Positions 33,676 through 40,787 are shown, counted from the first letter of the stretch. The stretch: 64,000 bases of DNA from Streptomyces sp. NBC_01264 (GCF_026340675.1 NZ_JAPEOX010000001.1:5456001-5520000); one strand, 5' to 3'. Numbers and translations are program-made. Notes: generated by a model from the sequence alone, not told the origin.

Positions 33676-33870
33676 ACTTGCGATGCGACCTGCGGTTCGG
33701 GGCGCCCCGAAGCAGGGGGGCACTTGCGATACACGCTGCAGCGATGCGGCCCGCAGAAGGCCAGGCATTAGGGATTCGACCTGCGTCGTTCCCGCCTCCG
33801 GGAAGGGCCTTCACTTGGATCGCACGCTGCACCGTTCCCCCCTCCGAGGGGAGGGGGGAGATCGGTCACA
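33676..33870. repeat. Repeat block J: CACTTGCGAT and CACGCTG words
   Basis: CACTTGCGAT at 33676 and 33721, CACTTGGATCGCACGCTGC at 33812, CGACCTGCG twice (near 33687 and 33777), and CACGCTG three times. No coding frame is supported here; it separates two minus-strand gene groups. Confidence 0.7.
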
Positions 33871-34111
33871 CGCTGGGCTGACCCGGCACCGCGTACCGGT
33901 GGGCGTAGGCGGCCAGCTCCGCGTTCTCGAACTCGACCTCGTCCGCCTCCGGGCACCGCCGACCCGCCTCCGGGGAACCCGCCACGGCACCGCACAGGAA
34001 GCAGTCAACGAACTCCCACGAGTGGCCGAGCGAGTCCAAAGGAATCGGCCGCGGGATGTACGCGAGCGAGCCGCGCCCCTCATCGAGCCGGACCAGAACC
34101 ATGCTGCTCAT
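33866..34111 (-). CDS. Small protein of unknown function, last gene of a four-gene operon
   Basis: An 81-residue protein starting MSSMVLVRLDEGRGSLAYIP. It contains CFLCGAV and a later RRCPEADEVEF, so three cysteines could bind metal. ATG at 34111 overlaps the stop of the upstream gene (ATGA). No family recognised. Low-complexity codons upstream of 34111 in the same frame are not counted. Confidence 0.65.
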   Translation of the reverse strand: MSSMVLVRLDEGRGSLAYIPRPIPLDSLGHSWEFVDCFLCGAVAGSPEAGRRCPEADEVEFENAELAAYAHRYAVPGQPSV

Positions 34112-34296
34112 TCGCCCACCCGTCCGTCCCGCGCAATGCGCTGAACCAGCCGCCGGCAGAGCCGGGCCCCGTACAGGTCCCCTGCCCGCTCCGCGACCAC
34201 CAGCCCCTGGAACGCCACCCCCAGGGGCGGCAGCGTCTCCGTCACACGCCCCAGAGCGGCGGCCTCCGTCGGCCTGCGAACCACCGCGGTCCCCAT
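34108..34296 (-). CDS. Very small protein of unknown function in the same operon
   Basis: A 62-residue protein, MGTAVVRRPTEAAALGRVTE onward, ending RRLVQRIARDGRVGE. AGGAGG lies nine bases before ATG 34296 (or six before GTG 34299). Starts and stops overlap both neighbours, which is the main evidence that it is real. Confidence 0.6.
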   Translation of the reverse strand: MGTAVVRRPTEAAALGRVTETLPPLGVAFQGLVVAERAGDLYGARLCRRLVQRIARDGRVGE

Positions 34297-34670
34297 CACT
34301 GGCCACCCTCCTGAAGCGCCTGCAGGCGGTCCCTCAGGGGCAGCAGCCCGTACAGGGCGTGCGCGGTGATCGCCTGCGCGAGGTCGCTCAGACCGGCCGG
34401 GTCGAACTCCGGGTGCTCCCCGTCGATCTCAACGACGACCTTTACGTCCCGGCTGCCGGACTCGGAGAACGGGAACTGTGTCAGGTTCGCCCGCAGCAAC
34501 TCCACCCGCCGGCCCTCAACCTCGACCACCGCCGCGTGCTGTACGCCGTCATGGCGGATCCCGGACCGGTGGTTGCCTGCCGGGTGGTCCACCACGCACC
34601 ACGAAGGCTCCTCGAGGACGACCAGGCCGTGGTCGAGGGTTTCCACGATCACGGTGCGCGGGGCGGTCAC
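34296..34670 (-). CDS. Small protein with a W-C-x(3)-DH motif (DUF6907-like)
   Basis: A 124-residue protein. EEPSWCVVDHPAGNH matches the CPDWCAEDH region of the 33073 gene and is followed by a beta-rich section and a C-terminal helix (LRDRLQALQEGG). GTG at 34670 overlaps the previous stop as GTGA. Probable paralogue of its two neighbours. Function unknown. Confidence 0.7.
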   Translation of the reverse strand: MTAPRTVIVETLDHGLVVLEEPSWCVVDHPAGNHRSGIRHDGVQHAAVVEVEGRRVELLRANLTQFPFSESGSRDVKVVVEIDGEHPEFDPAGLSDLAQAITAHALYGLLPLRDRLQALQEGGQ

Positions 34671-35191
34671 AGCTGCACCCGGCCCTGCTCGCGCAGCTCG
34701 ACCAGCTGGGCGTGAACCTCGCGGAACCGGGTCAGCTGGGCCTCGAGCGTCAGGATGACCGTGGCCAGCCCGTCCGGGTCGAGGCTCTCCATCCAGTGGT
34801 CATCGACGATCTCGACCTGCGCGTGAGGCACACGCTCGTGCAGGTGGCGGGAGAACGGCTCCTGCCGGATGAACGCGGACAAGACCCGGAACTCCTCGAC
34901 CTTGCCGCTCTCAGCGATGGGCAGGTACACGTCCCGGCTGGCCGTGCAGCACCAGATGTCGTGCGGGTGCTGCGGCGACTCCATGTCCAGGGTGTGGTCG
35001 GCGACGCAGCCCTGCAGGCAGGTGACGTCCTGCATGTTGCCGGTCGTGCGGTCGAGGAACGACCACGTGCGGGCCGGCGGGCCGGCGGGGAGGGTCTCGC
35101 GGGTCTTCGCCGTCGGCTGGACGGGGACCGCGGTCAGCTTCGGCTCCGGGCGGAACATGCGGGGCAGGTTGGCGGGTACGGTGTTGCTCAT
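34667..35191 (-). CDS. Protein with a C-x(3)-C-x(2)-DH motif (DUF6907-like), first of the operon
   Basis: A 174-residue protein. VTCLQGCVADHTLD, then IWCCTASRDVYLPI, and a C-terminal helix with LEAQLTRFREVHAQLVELRE make it the longest of three related proteins. ATG at 35191, AGGGAG upstream. Four genes run from here to 33866 with 3-4-base overlaps. Confidence 0.7.
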   Translation of the reverse strand: MSNTVPANLPRMFRPEPKLTAVPVQPTAKTRETLPAGPPARTWSFLDRTTGNMQDVTCLQGCVADHTLDMESPQHPHDIWCCTASRDVYLPIAESGKVEEFRVLSAFIRQEPFSRHLHERVPHAQVEIVDDHWMESLDPDGLATVILTLEAQLTRFREVHAQLVELREQGRVQL

Positions 35192-35269
35192 GGTTCGACT
35201 CCCTGTGTCTGAGGGTTCGGATCCAGGCCCCGTTCCGGCGTTCGCGCGCCGGGCGGGGCTGCTTGCGTT

Positions 35270-35671
35270 TTAGGCGGCGTCGTACTCGGGGTCGTAGCCG
35301 TAGCGGTCCGACCAGTACTCGCGGTCCTCACGGGCCAGCTCACGGGCCTCGACGGTCGGAACGTTCACGGTGACCCGCAGGCCGAACTCGTTCACGGCCG
35401 GCGGCTCGGCGAGGACGAACGCCGTCCGGTGGACCGTGTACGCCTCGACGCGGTCGAGACGGAAGGTGCGGGACTCGCCCGACTCCCGGTCCATCGCCTT
35501 CAGGACGATGTCGCCGGCCTTCGTGAGCTGCGTGTCGTAGACCTCGATGGTGCGGACCGTCCGGGAACCGTCGGCCTTCGTGTAGGAGATGGTCACCGGG
35601 TGCTTGGCGTCCATCGCCTTGAGGAAGCGGACCATCGTGCGGTCCAAGGTCTCGTTCGCGGTGCGGTACAT
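35270..35671 (-). CDS. Stand-alone WYL-like domain protein
   Basis: A 133-residue protein. HPVTISYTKADGSRTVRTIEVYD then IVLKAMDRESGESRTFRLDRVEAY match the WYL fold (the final RTFRLDRV is the most telling part). There is no N-terminal HTH, unlike most WYL regulators. WYL domains sense nucleic-acid or nucleotide ligands in defence and CRISPR regulators. ATG at 35671 with AAGGGGG upstream; two palindromic operators lie 30-70 bases upstream. Likely regulatory. Confidence 0.75.
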   Translation of the reverse strand: MYRTANETLDRTMVRFLKAMDAKHPVTISYTKADGSRTVRTIEVYDTQLTKAGDIVLKAMDRESGESRTFRLDRVEAYTVHRTAFVLAEPPAVNEFGLRVTVNVPTVEARELAREDREYWSDRYGYDPEYDAA

Positions 35672-35700
35672 CGTGGCCCCCTTGCTTGACCCGGGCTCCC

Positions 35701-35741
35701 GGTGTCATGACACCCACGATAGACCCTGGTGTCATGACACC
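35701..35741. promoter_or_regulatory. Two perfect 14-bp operators GGTGTCATGACACC
   Basis: Identical palindromes at 35701-35714 and 35728-35741, 27 bases start to start, lying between the divergent WYL and ribbon-helix-helix-like genes. The half-site TGACACC is the repeated word of block A. Confidence 0.92.
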
Positions 35742-35762
35742 GCAAGGGCTAACCTCAAGGAC

Positions 35763-35966
35763 ATGCCGAACGTAGAGAAGACCCCCCGTCAGACCATCCG
35801 GGTCGACAAGGAGCTGTGGGATAAGGCCGGCCTGGCGGTAGGTCCCCGTCGCCGAGGCGAGGTCATCCGCGACTTCCTTAGGTGGCTCACCTATGAGACC
35901 AACGAGCTTCCGCCCCGCCCTGCAGTACACACGCCGTACACATCAAAGGATGAAGAGGCGGGATAG
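35763..35966 (+). CDS. Small ribbon-helix-helix-like DNA-binding protein
   Basis: A 67-residue protein. RQTIRVDKELWDKAGLAVGPRRRGEVIRDFLRWL has the strand-helix-helix look of MetJ/Arc (RHH) repressors. ATG at 35763 with only AAGGAC directly before it, so translation may be near-leaderless. The gene starts 22 bases after the second palindromic operator, which it may bind. Confidence 0.65.
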   Translation: MPNVEKTPRQTIRVDKELWDKAGLAVGPRRRGEVIRDFLRWLTYETNELPPRPAVHTPYTSKDEEAG

Positions 35967-36049
35967 ATCGAGATAGGCAGTGATGCCAAACTTGCAGGTC
36001 AGTCGACTGGCGGGACGTATCCGCTGGTCTGGCGGGGCCCTAAAGTGAC

Positions 36050-36096
36050 CTCGTAATGCGTAGGTCTCGGGTTCGAATCCCGAAGGCGGCTCGGAT
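36050..36096 (+). repeat. attR: 47-bp direct repeat at the element's right end
   Basis: Identical to 21263-21309. It is the 3' piece of the original tRNA-Thr gene, left behind when the element supplied its own copy at attL. Confidence 0.95.
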
Positions 36097-36097
36097 T

Positions 36098-36134
36098 AGC
36101 CCCAGGACTCACTCGCCGTGACCTGGGGCTTTTT
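36098..36134 (+). terminator. Rho-independent terminator, probably the original tRNA-Thr terminator
   Basis: AGCCCCAGG 36098-36106 pairs with CCTGGGGCT 36122-36130, followed by TTTT. It lies directly after attR, where the tRNA would end without the element. Confidence 0.85.
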
Positions 36135-36188
36135 CATGCCCGCGATCCGTGCGGGGCTACGCGGGAGTAGCGGGGCCGTGGTGCGCGA

Positions 36189-36425
36189 TCAGTTCTGCGG
36201 GTGGGTGGCGTTTCTTCGCGACAGGTGGGACTGCCATGCCCAGCGGGCCAGGCCGCCCACGGCGAGCGAGGTGATGATCGCGCCCCAGTCGATGACGTGG
36301 GGGAGGCCCGGGAAGAAGGCGAAGAACGCGAAGGATGCTGCCGTGGCGACAAAGAAGGCGGCCAGCCCGGCGCGGCGGCGCTTGGCTTCCCACGCGGAGT
36401 CGTCGGGCGAGGGCTGGGGGGTCAT
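36189..36425 (-). CDS. Small two-helix membrane protein
   Basis: A 78-residue protein. A charged N-terminus (MTPQPSPDDSAWEAKRRRAG) is followed by two hydrophobic helices (about 20-36 and 43-60) and a basic tail. ATG at 36425, seven bases after the upstream gene's stop, so probably cotranscribed with it. No family recognised. Confidence 0.65.
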   Translation of the reverse strand: MTPQPSPDDSAWEAKRRRAGLAAFFVATAASFAFFAFFPGLPHVIDWGAIITSLAVGGLARWAWQSHLSRRNATHPQN

Positions 36426-36432
36426 GTGAGGC

Positions 36433-36876
36433 TCACTTCGTGATGTGGTGGCACTGGCTGACCCGGCGCACACCGTTGACGTTGATGTGAGCGCACGCCT
36501 TGCCGTAGCGGGGCAGGGTCTGGGGTGCGTTGTCGCGCATCGGGTGGATCTCGCACTCGGTGTGCGTCCTGCCTCGGGACGTGCGGTAGGTCTTGTTGTC
36601 GGTGTCCGCGTAGGTGAAGTCGATGCGCCAGTTGCAGAAGCCCGCGCAGTCGACGCCGGCGTTCTGGTAGGTGATCTTCTTGCCTTCGCCCCGGACGATG
36701 TGGGTGAACATGCAGCCCGTTGGCACTTTCATGGTGACCCCGCCGACCTGGTAGTCGAAGCCGGTGACGGGTGTGGAACCGATGGCGCCGGCATGTGCCT
36801 GCGCGGGGGGTAAGACGGCGAGCCCGACCGTCGTGGCGAGAGTGGCGATGATCCGGGGTGCTAAGAGCTTGCCCAT
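36433..36876 (-). CDS. Secreted cysteine-containing protein with a TTA codon
   Basis: A 147-residue protein with a Sec signal peptide (about 1-29, cut after AHA). The mature part has six cysteines, including VDCAGFCNWRIDF and VSQCHHITK, suggesting disulfides. Leu5 is encoded by TTA (36862-36864 on the complement), so translation should need the bldA tRNA and be tied to development. No enzymatic motif is visible. Confidence 0.75.
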   Translation of the reverse strand: MGKLLAPRIIATLATTVGLAVLPPAQAHAGAIGSTPVTGFDYQVGGVTMKVPTGCMFTHIVRGEGKKITYQNAGVDCAGFCNWRIDFTYADTDNKTYRTSRGRTHTECEIHPMRDNAPQTLPRYGKACAHINVNGVRRVSQCHHITK

Positions 36877-37359
36877 CGGTGTCCCTGCAGGCGGAGTGTG
36901 TCTGCCAGAAGGGAACGCTTGTCGTCGACTCGGAGTTCTGCCCCGACGGGCAGTGCACTACGAAGAGCGATCAACAGATTGGCGTGCTGACCACCCGTAA
37001 CCGCCGCCCTCGGATGTCGGCTTCCTGCGTGCGTGGAGTGCGGACCGGATCAGCCCGGGCAGCGGTGAGCTGGGTGACTGGCCGTTCCGGCGTCCGCAGT
37101 GCCGGCCGAGCTGAGACGGCACGCTGAACTCGGCTGGACCGGGCCCGGTCGTGCCCGGTGTGCGGGAGGGTATGGGGGTGGACGCCGATGTGGTGGCCGG
37201 ACTCGTTCTGGGGGGGCAGATGCCACCAGGTGTACGTGGTGGTGGACCGGTTCGGTTTTCTGTTCGGCGAGGACGCGGTGCTCGGGATGTTCGCGGGGCA
37301 GACTGGCCGCAGGTCGGCGGTGGTTGGTGGGGCGGTAGCCGTGCGAGAGGACAACTGAG
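36877..37359. other. Intergenic region, no gene supported
   Basis: Several short frames exist on both strands, but none has a ribosome site, family motif or consistent codon use. It may be decayed sequence at the tRNA hotspot. Confidence 0.4.
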
Positions 37360-37999
37360 ATGAGCTTGGCAGGTGACATGATCCTGCTCGCCTTCGATGA
37401 GGAGGGCGGTCGGCTTCCCGTCCGGCAGTCCCTGGCCCCGGCGGTGCGTGGGGCATTGCTGGCCGAGCTGCTCGACTGCGGCGCCCTGAGCGATGAGGCG
37501 GGTACGGCAAGGACCGTGGGCGGGGCTCCGCGGGATGCCGCGCTGCGGCAGGTGTGGCAGTCGGTGGCGGTGGAGCCCGGCAGGAAGTGGCTGTACTGGG
37601 TCCGCAAGGACGGCCGCGCGTCGGTCCGTGAGGTGCTGCGGGGTCTGGAGAAGGACGGACTGCTGGAGCAGAGCGCCCACCGGGTGGTCGGCCTCTTCCC
37701 GCTGAACCGGGCCGGCCTCACACCTCCCCGGCCTTGCCGCAGCCGGGGAGGTGCGGGCCGCGGTGGTCGCGGCGGCTGAGGAGGGTCCGGCGGCCGGTGC
37801 GGGGGGTGATGCGGCTGGTGGTCGGGTCGTGCTGCTCGCCGGTCTCGCTCACGCGGGCGGGCAGTTGGGCACTGCGCTGGGCGCCGATCGGCGGCACGTG
37901 CTCAAGGACCGGCTGACGGGACTGTCCGAGGGCGCCGCCCCGGTGTCGGACGCGGTGCGGAGGGCCGTACGGGACCTCCAGGGCGCGGCCACCTCGTAG
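37360..37999 (+). pseudogene. Frameshifted GPP34-family gene
   Basis: The first frame (from ATG 37360) reads MSLAGDMILLAFDEEGGRLP, GALLAELLDCGAL and HRVVGLFPLNR, a GPP34 (GOLPH3-like) N-terminal two-thirds. Near 37705-37715 the frame is lost. The expected C-terminus continues in another frame: GEVRAAVVAAAEEGP, DRRHVLKDRLTGLSEG and VRRAVRDLQ, ending at 37999. One indel explains both parts. Members bind phosphoinositides in eukaryotes; the role in Streptomyces is unknown. A sequencing error cannot be excluded. Confidence 0.8.
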
Positions 38000-38634
38000 C
38001 GGCGGCTGCTCCGGAGGAGGTGCCAGTTCCGGAGATGGTGCCAGGTCCGGGGAAGGTGCCGCTGTCGGTGGAGGTTCCGGTGCTGGTTCCGACTCGCCCA
38101 CCCCGGGGGCCGGGGAGCGTCGCCCGTTGTCGGATCCGGTCGCGTTCGCGGCCACCAAGGCGTCCCGCGAGGTGTCGTTCGGGTCGATCGGGACCAGCGC
38201 GGTGCGGCGGTTGTGGGCGGGGGCGCGCTTTGAGGGGTCTGGCTCCGTCCCGATCTGCGGTTCCTGGGGGGTGAGTTCGCGTAGGTGGCCGGCGGGCAGC
38301 GGATTGGCGGGGGGCCCGTGGAGAACCACGTTGCGGACCTGGACGCCCCGGTTCGGAGTACGGCTCCACGGACAGGATCTCCTCGCAGGGGGAGGGGGCA
38401 GGGTTGTCGATCCGGGTGTCGGTGACCTCCTGCCGTTCCTGGTGCGGTTCGCGCGGTCGCAGGTTGTGGTGAGTCGGTCCACCGCGATCACCGGATCGGT
38501 CGTCGGGTGGATGGGTTGCCGGTCGGTCGGTCGGAGGGAGGTGCGGGACGAGCTCGCGTAGCCGGACCTGGGGCCGGGATGCGGCCTTCGCCCGCTTGGA
38601 CAGCCCCAGTACGCGCATCGCTGCTGGGGGCCCG
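38000..38634. other. Possible decayed coding sequence, no intact gene
   Basis: On the minus strand, one frame (about 38060-38340) gives a plausible protein stretch with good third-position GC (VQVRNVVLHGPPANPLPAG, then VPIDPNDTSRDALVAANAT). An upstream piece (CEEILSVEPYSEPG) is in another frame. This looks like a broken gene of unknown identity. The left part holds short repeats of CCGGAGATGGTGCC type. Confidence 0.4.
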
Positions 38635-40128
38635 TCAGGGGTGGCGGCTGGGGAGGCGGGACGCGGGGAGGAGGGACAGGGCCAGGAGGAGGGCGGCCAC
38701 GGCGTACGTGGTGCGGAAGGTCGTGGTGGTCAGGGTGATCGAGAGGAGGGCCGTGCCGATCGAGGCGCCGATCTGGGAGTTGATGCTCAGGATGGTGCTT
38801 GCCGCGGTCAGGCGGAACTTCGGGAGGGTGCGGCTCGCGGTGGTCATGGTCGGCATCAGGACCATTCCGGCGCCGATGCCCATGACGACCGAGGCGGCGA
38901 CGAAGCGCCAGGGTGCCGCCTCCGGGGATCCGGCCTGGAGGGCGGTCAGGGCCATGCCCAGGGCGCCCGTCGCGATGCCGGTGCGGATCAGGTGGCGCGG
39001 GGAGACCTTGTCGACGCGGCGCGAGGCGATCTGCATGACCAGGCCGACCGTGAGGCCGGTCGGCGCGCCCAGCAGTCCGGCCGCCGTCGCGCTCATACCG
39101 CGGGCCTGCTGCCAGTACATCGGTGCGAGCAGCATGGAGCCGAAGTAGCCGCAGGTGAAGAGGGCGAGCGTGAGGATTCCGGCGCCGAAGGTGCGGTCGC
39201 GCAGGAGGCGCAGGTCGAGGAGCGGCTCGCGGGTGGTGAGGGCCCGTCGGGCGAAGGCCGTCACGAGCGCGGCGCCGGCCAGGGTGGGGAGCAGGGCGTC
39301 GGGGGCGGTGAAGCTGCCGCCTTCCCCGGCGCGGGTCAGGCCGTAGAGGAGCAGGGCGAGGCCGGGCGACAGCGTCAGCAGGCCGGGTACGTCCAGCCGG
39401 GGCGCGGTGGACGGGTCGCCCGGGGCGTCGGAGTGCAGCAGCTTCGCGGCGAGCAACAGGGCGACCGCCCCCACGGGGAGGTTGACCAGGAAGATCCACT
39501 GCCAGGACACCGAGTCGACGAGCCAGCCGCCCAGCACGGGGCCGGCCACCGGCCCGACGATGATGGGCAGCCCGAGCAGGGCCATCACCCGCCCGAGCCG
39601 GGCCGGGTCGGCCGTACGCATCACCATGGCCATGCCGACGGGCATGAGCAGTCCGCCGCCGAGGCCCTGTACGGCGCGGAAGGCGATCAGGCTCCCCGCG
39701 CTCCAGGCGCACGCGGCGAGCAGTGATCCGAGGGAGAAGAGGATGAGGGCGCCCAGGTAGGTGCGTTTGGCGCCGAAGCGGCCCATCGCCCAGGCCGAGG
39801 CCGGGATGACGGCGGCGAGTGCGAGCGTGTAGGCGCTGGCGGCCCACTGGATGGTGGCCAGGGGGGCGTGGAAGGCCTCGGAGAGGCGGTGCAGGGCGAC
39901 ATTGACGATCGTCATGTCGAGCACCGACATGACCGAGCCGACGATGACGACGACGGCCACGCCCGTGGTGCGGTGGGGGCCGCCCGCCGAGGGGGTGGGG
40001 GGCGGCCCGGCCGCCCGGCCGGTGAGGGGTGCGGGGTCCGTCGGATCCGACGGGAGGGGGAGGGGCGCGGTCTCCGCCGGAGGTGTTGCCGGCGGGGTCG
40101 CGGCTCGGTGGTCGTGGGGCGTACGCAT
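38635..40128 (-). CDS. MFS drug transporter, DHA2 (EmrB/QacA) family
   Basis: A 497-residue protein with a 50-residue Pro/Ala-rich cytoplasmic lead and about 14 helices. SVLDMTIVNVALHRL is motif D1, MGRFGAKRTYLG motif A, and GPVAGPVLGGWLVDSVSWQWIFLVNLP motif C, diagnostic of drug:H+ antiporters. ATG at 40128 is used. Stop-to-start distance to the upstream reductase gene is 14 bases, so the two form an operon diverging from a TetR gene. Substrate unknown. Confidence 0.9.
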   Translation of the reverse strand: MRTPHDHRAATPPATPPAETAPLPLPSDPTDPAPLTGRAAGPPPTPSAGGPHRTTGVAVVVIVGSVMSVLDMTIVNVALHRLSEAFHAPLATIQWAASAYTLALAAVIPASAWAMGRFGAKRTYLGALILFSLGSLLAACAWSAGSLIAFRAVQGLGGGLLMPVGMAMVMRTADPARLGRVMALLGLPIIVGPVAGPVLGGWLVDSVSWQWIFLVNLPVGAVALLLAAKLLHSDAPGDPSTAPRLDVPGLLTLSPGLALLLYGLTRAGEGGSFTAPDALLPTLAGAALVTAFARRALTTREPLLDLRLLRDRTFGAGILTLALFTCGYFGSMLLAPMYWQQARGMSATAAGLLGAPTGLTVGLVMQIASRRVDKVSPRHLIRTGIATGALGMALTALQAGSPEAAPWRFVAASVVMGIGAGMVLMPTMTTASRTLPKFRLTAASTILSINSQIGASIGTALLSITLTTTTFRTTYAVAALLLALSLLPASRLPSRHP

Positions 40129-40142
40129 GGTCCTGCCGCCCC

Positions 40143-40787
40143 TCAGCCCTGGTACGGGCGGCTCGTGCGGGCGGTGCGCAGCGCGCGTCCCCACCAGCTC
40201 AGCTGGCCGAGCATCCCCTTGACGGCGCCCTCGGCCACGGCGGTGTCACGCGGAACGCCGTCCGGGCCGAGCCCGGACCACGGCCCGTGCAGGCTGACGG
40301 AGTCGCGCACGGTCACGGCGTGCAGCTCGGCGAAGACCAGCCGGAGCTGCTCGACGGCGCGCAGGCCGCCGCCGAGGCCGCCGTAGGAGACGAAGCCGGC
40401 GGGCTTGGCGTGCCATTCCTCGCGGTGCCAGTCGATGAGGTTCTTCAGTACCGCCGGGAAGCTGTGGTTGTACTCGGGGGTGACGACGACGAAGGCGTCG
40501 GCGGCGGCCAGTCGCGGGCTGACCTGCGCGAGGGCTGCGGCCGCCTGCGGGCTCGGGGAGCCGCCCCAGCCGGGCATGACCAGCGGCAGGTCGATGTCGG
40601 CGAGGTCGATGAGGTCGAGGTCCAGGCCGCCGAGGGCGCCGGCCGCGCCGAGGAACCAGTCGGCGACGGCGGGGCCCTGACGGCCCTCGCGGACGCTGCC
40701 GAGGATGACGGCGACGCGCAGCGGCGCGTCCTCGCCGGGGGCGGAAGCGGGGGTGGAAGCGTGGGTGGAAGCGTGAGCGGTCGTCAT
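40143..40787 (-). CDS. NADPH-dependent FMN reductase-like flavoprotein
   Basis: A 214-residue flavodoxin-fold protein. VILGSVREGRQGPAVADWFL is the FMN phosphate loop and VVTPEYNHSFPAVLKNLIDW the flavin-binding signature; YGGLGGGLRAVEQLR follows. It reduces flavin, quinone or azo substrates with NAD(P)H. First gene of the two-gene operon with the MFS exporter, so it may act on the same toxic compound. Confidence 0.9.
   Translation of the reverse strand: MTTAHASTHASTPASAPGEDAPLRVAVILGSVREGRQGPAVADWFLGAAGALGGLDLDLIDLADIDLPLVMPGWGGSPSPQAAAALAQVSPRLAAADAFVVVTPEYNHSFPAVLKNLIDWHREEWHAKPAGFVSYGGLGGGLRAVEQLRLVFAELHAVTVRDSVSLHGPWSGLGPDGVPRDTAVAEGAVKGMLGQLSWWGRALRTARTSRPYQG

Larger units (their letters stand above)
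21263..36096. mobile_element. 14.8-kb integrative element at tRNA-Thr (satellite-like or prophage-derived)
   Basis: Bounded by 47-bp attL and attR. Contents in order: integrase and XRE repressor (minus strand); HTH protein, DUF2742-like protein, RepA-like ATPase with iterons; two small genes; ClpP-like protease, three unknown proteins and a tape-measure-like protein; a repeat mosaic with a ParB-like gene fragment; a minus-strand operon of five small genes; a WYL protein; and a ribbon-helix-helix-like protein. No terminase, portal, capsid, lysis or FtsK/TraB gene is visible. The early layout matches phage-inducible chromosomal islands; a degraded prophage is the main alternative. Confidence 0.9.

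Noticed and set aside
33683..34144. Plus-strand frames through 33.7-34.1 kb
   Set aside because: The minus-strand genes here have overlapping starts and stops. The plus-strand frames run through repeat block J.
21263..36096. The element as an actinomycete integrative conjugative element (AICE)
   Set aside because: No FtsK/SpoIIIE-like TraB, no Spd or Nud-like genes and no RepSA/prim-pol are visible. The ClpP-like and tape-measure-like genes point to phage ancestry instead.
36890..37127. A cysteine-containing plus-strand frame opposite and beyond the secreted-protein gene
   Set aside because: It lacks a good start, its codon bias is weak and no family pattern appears.
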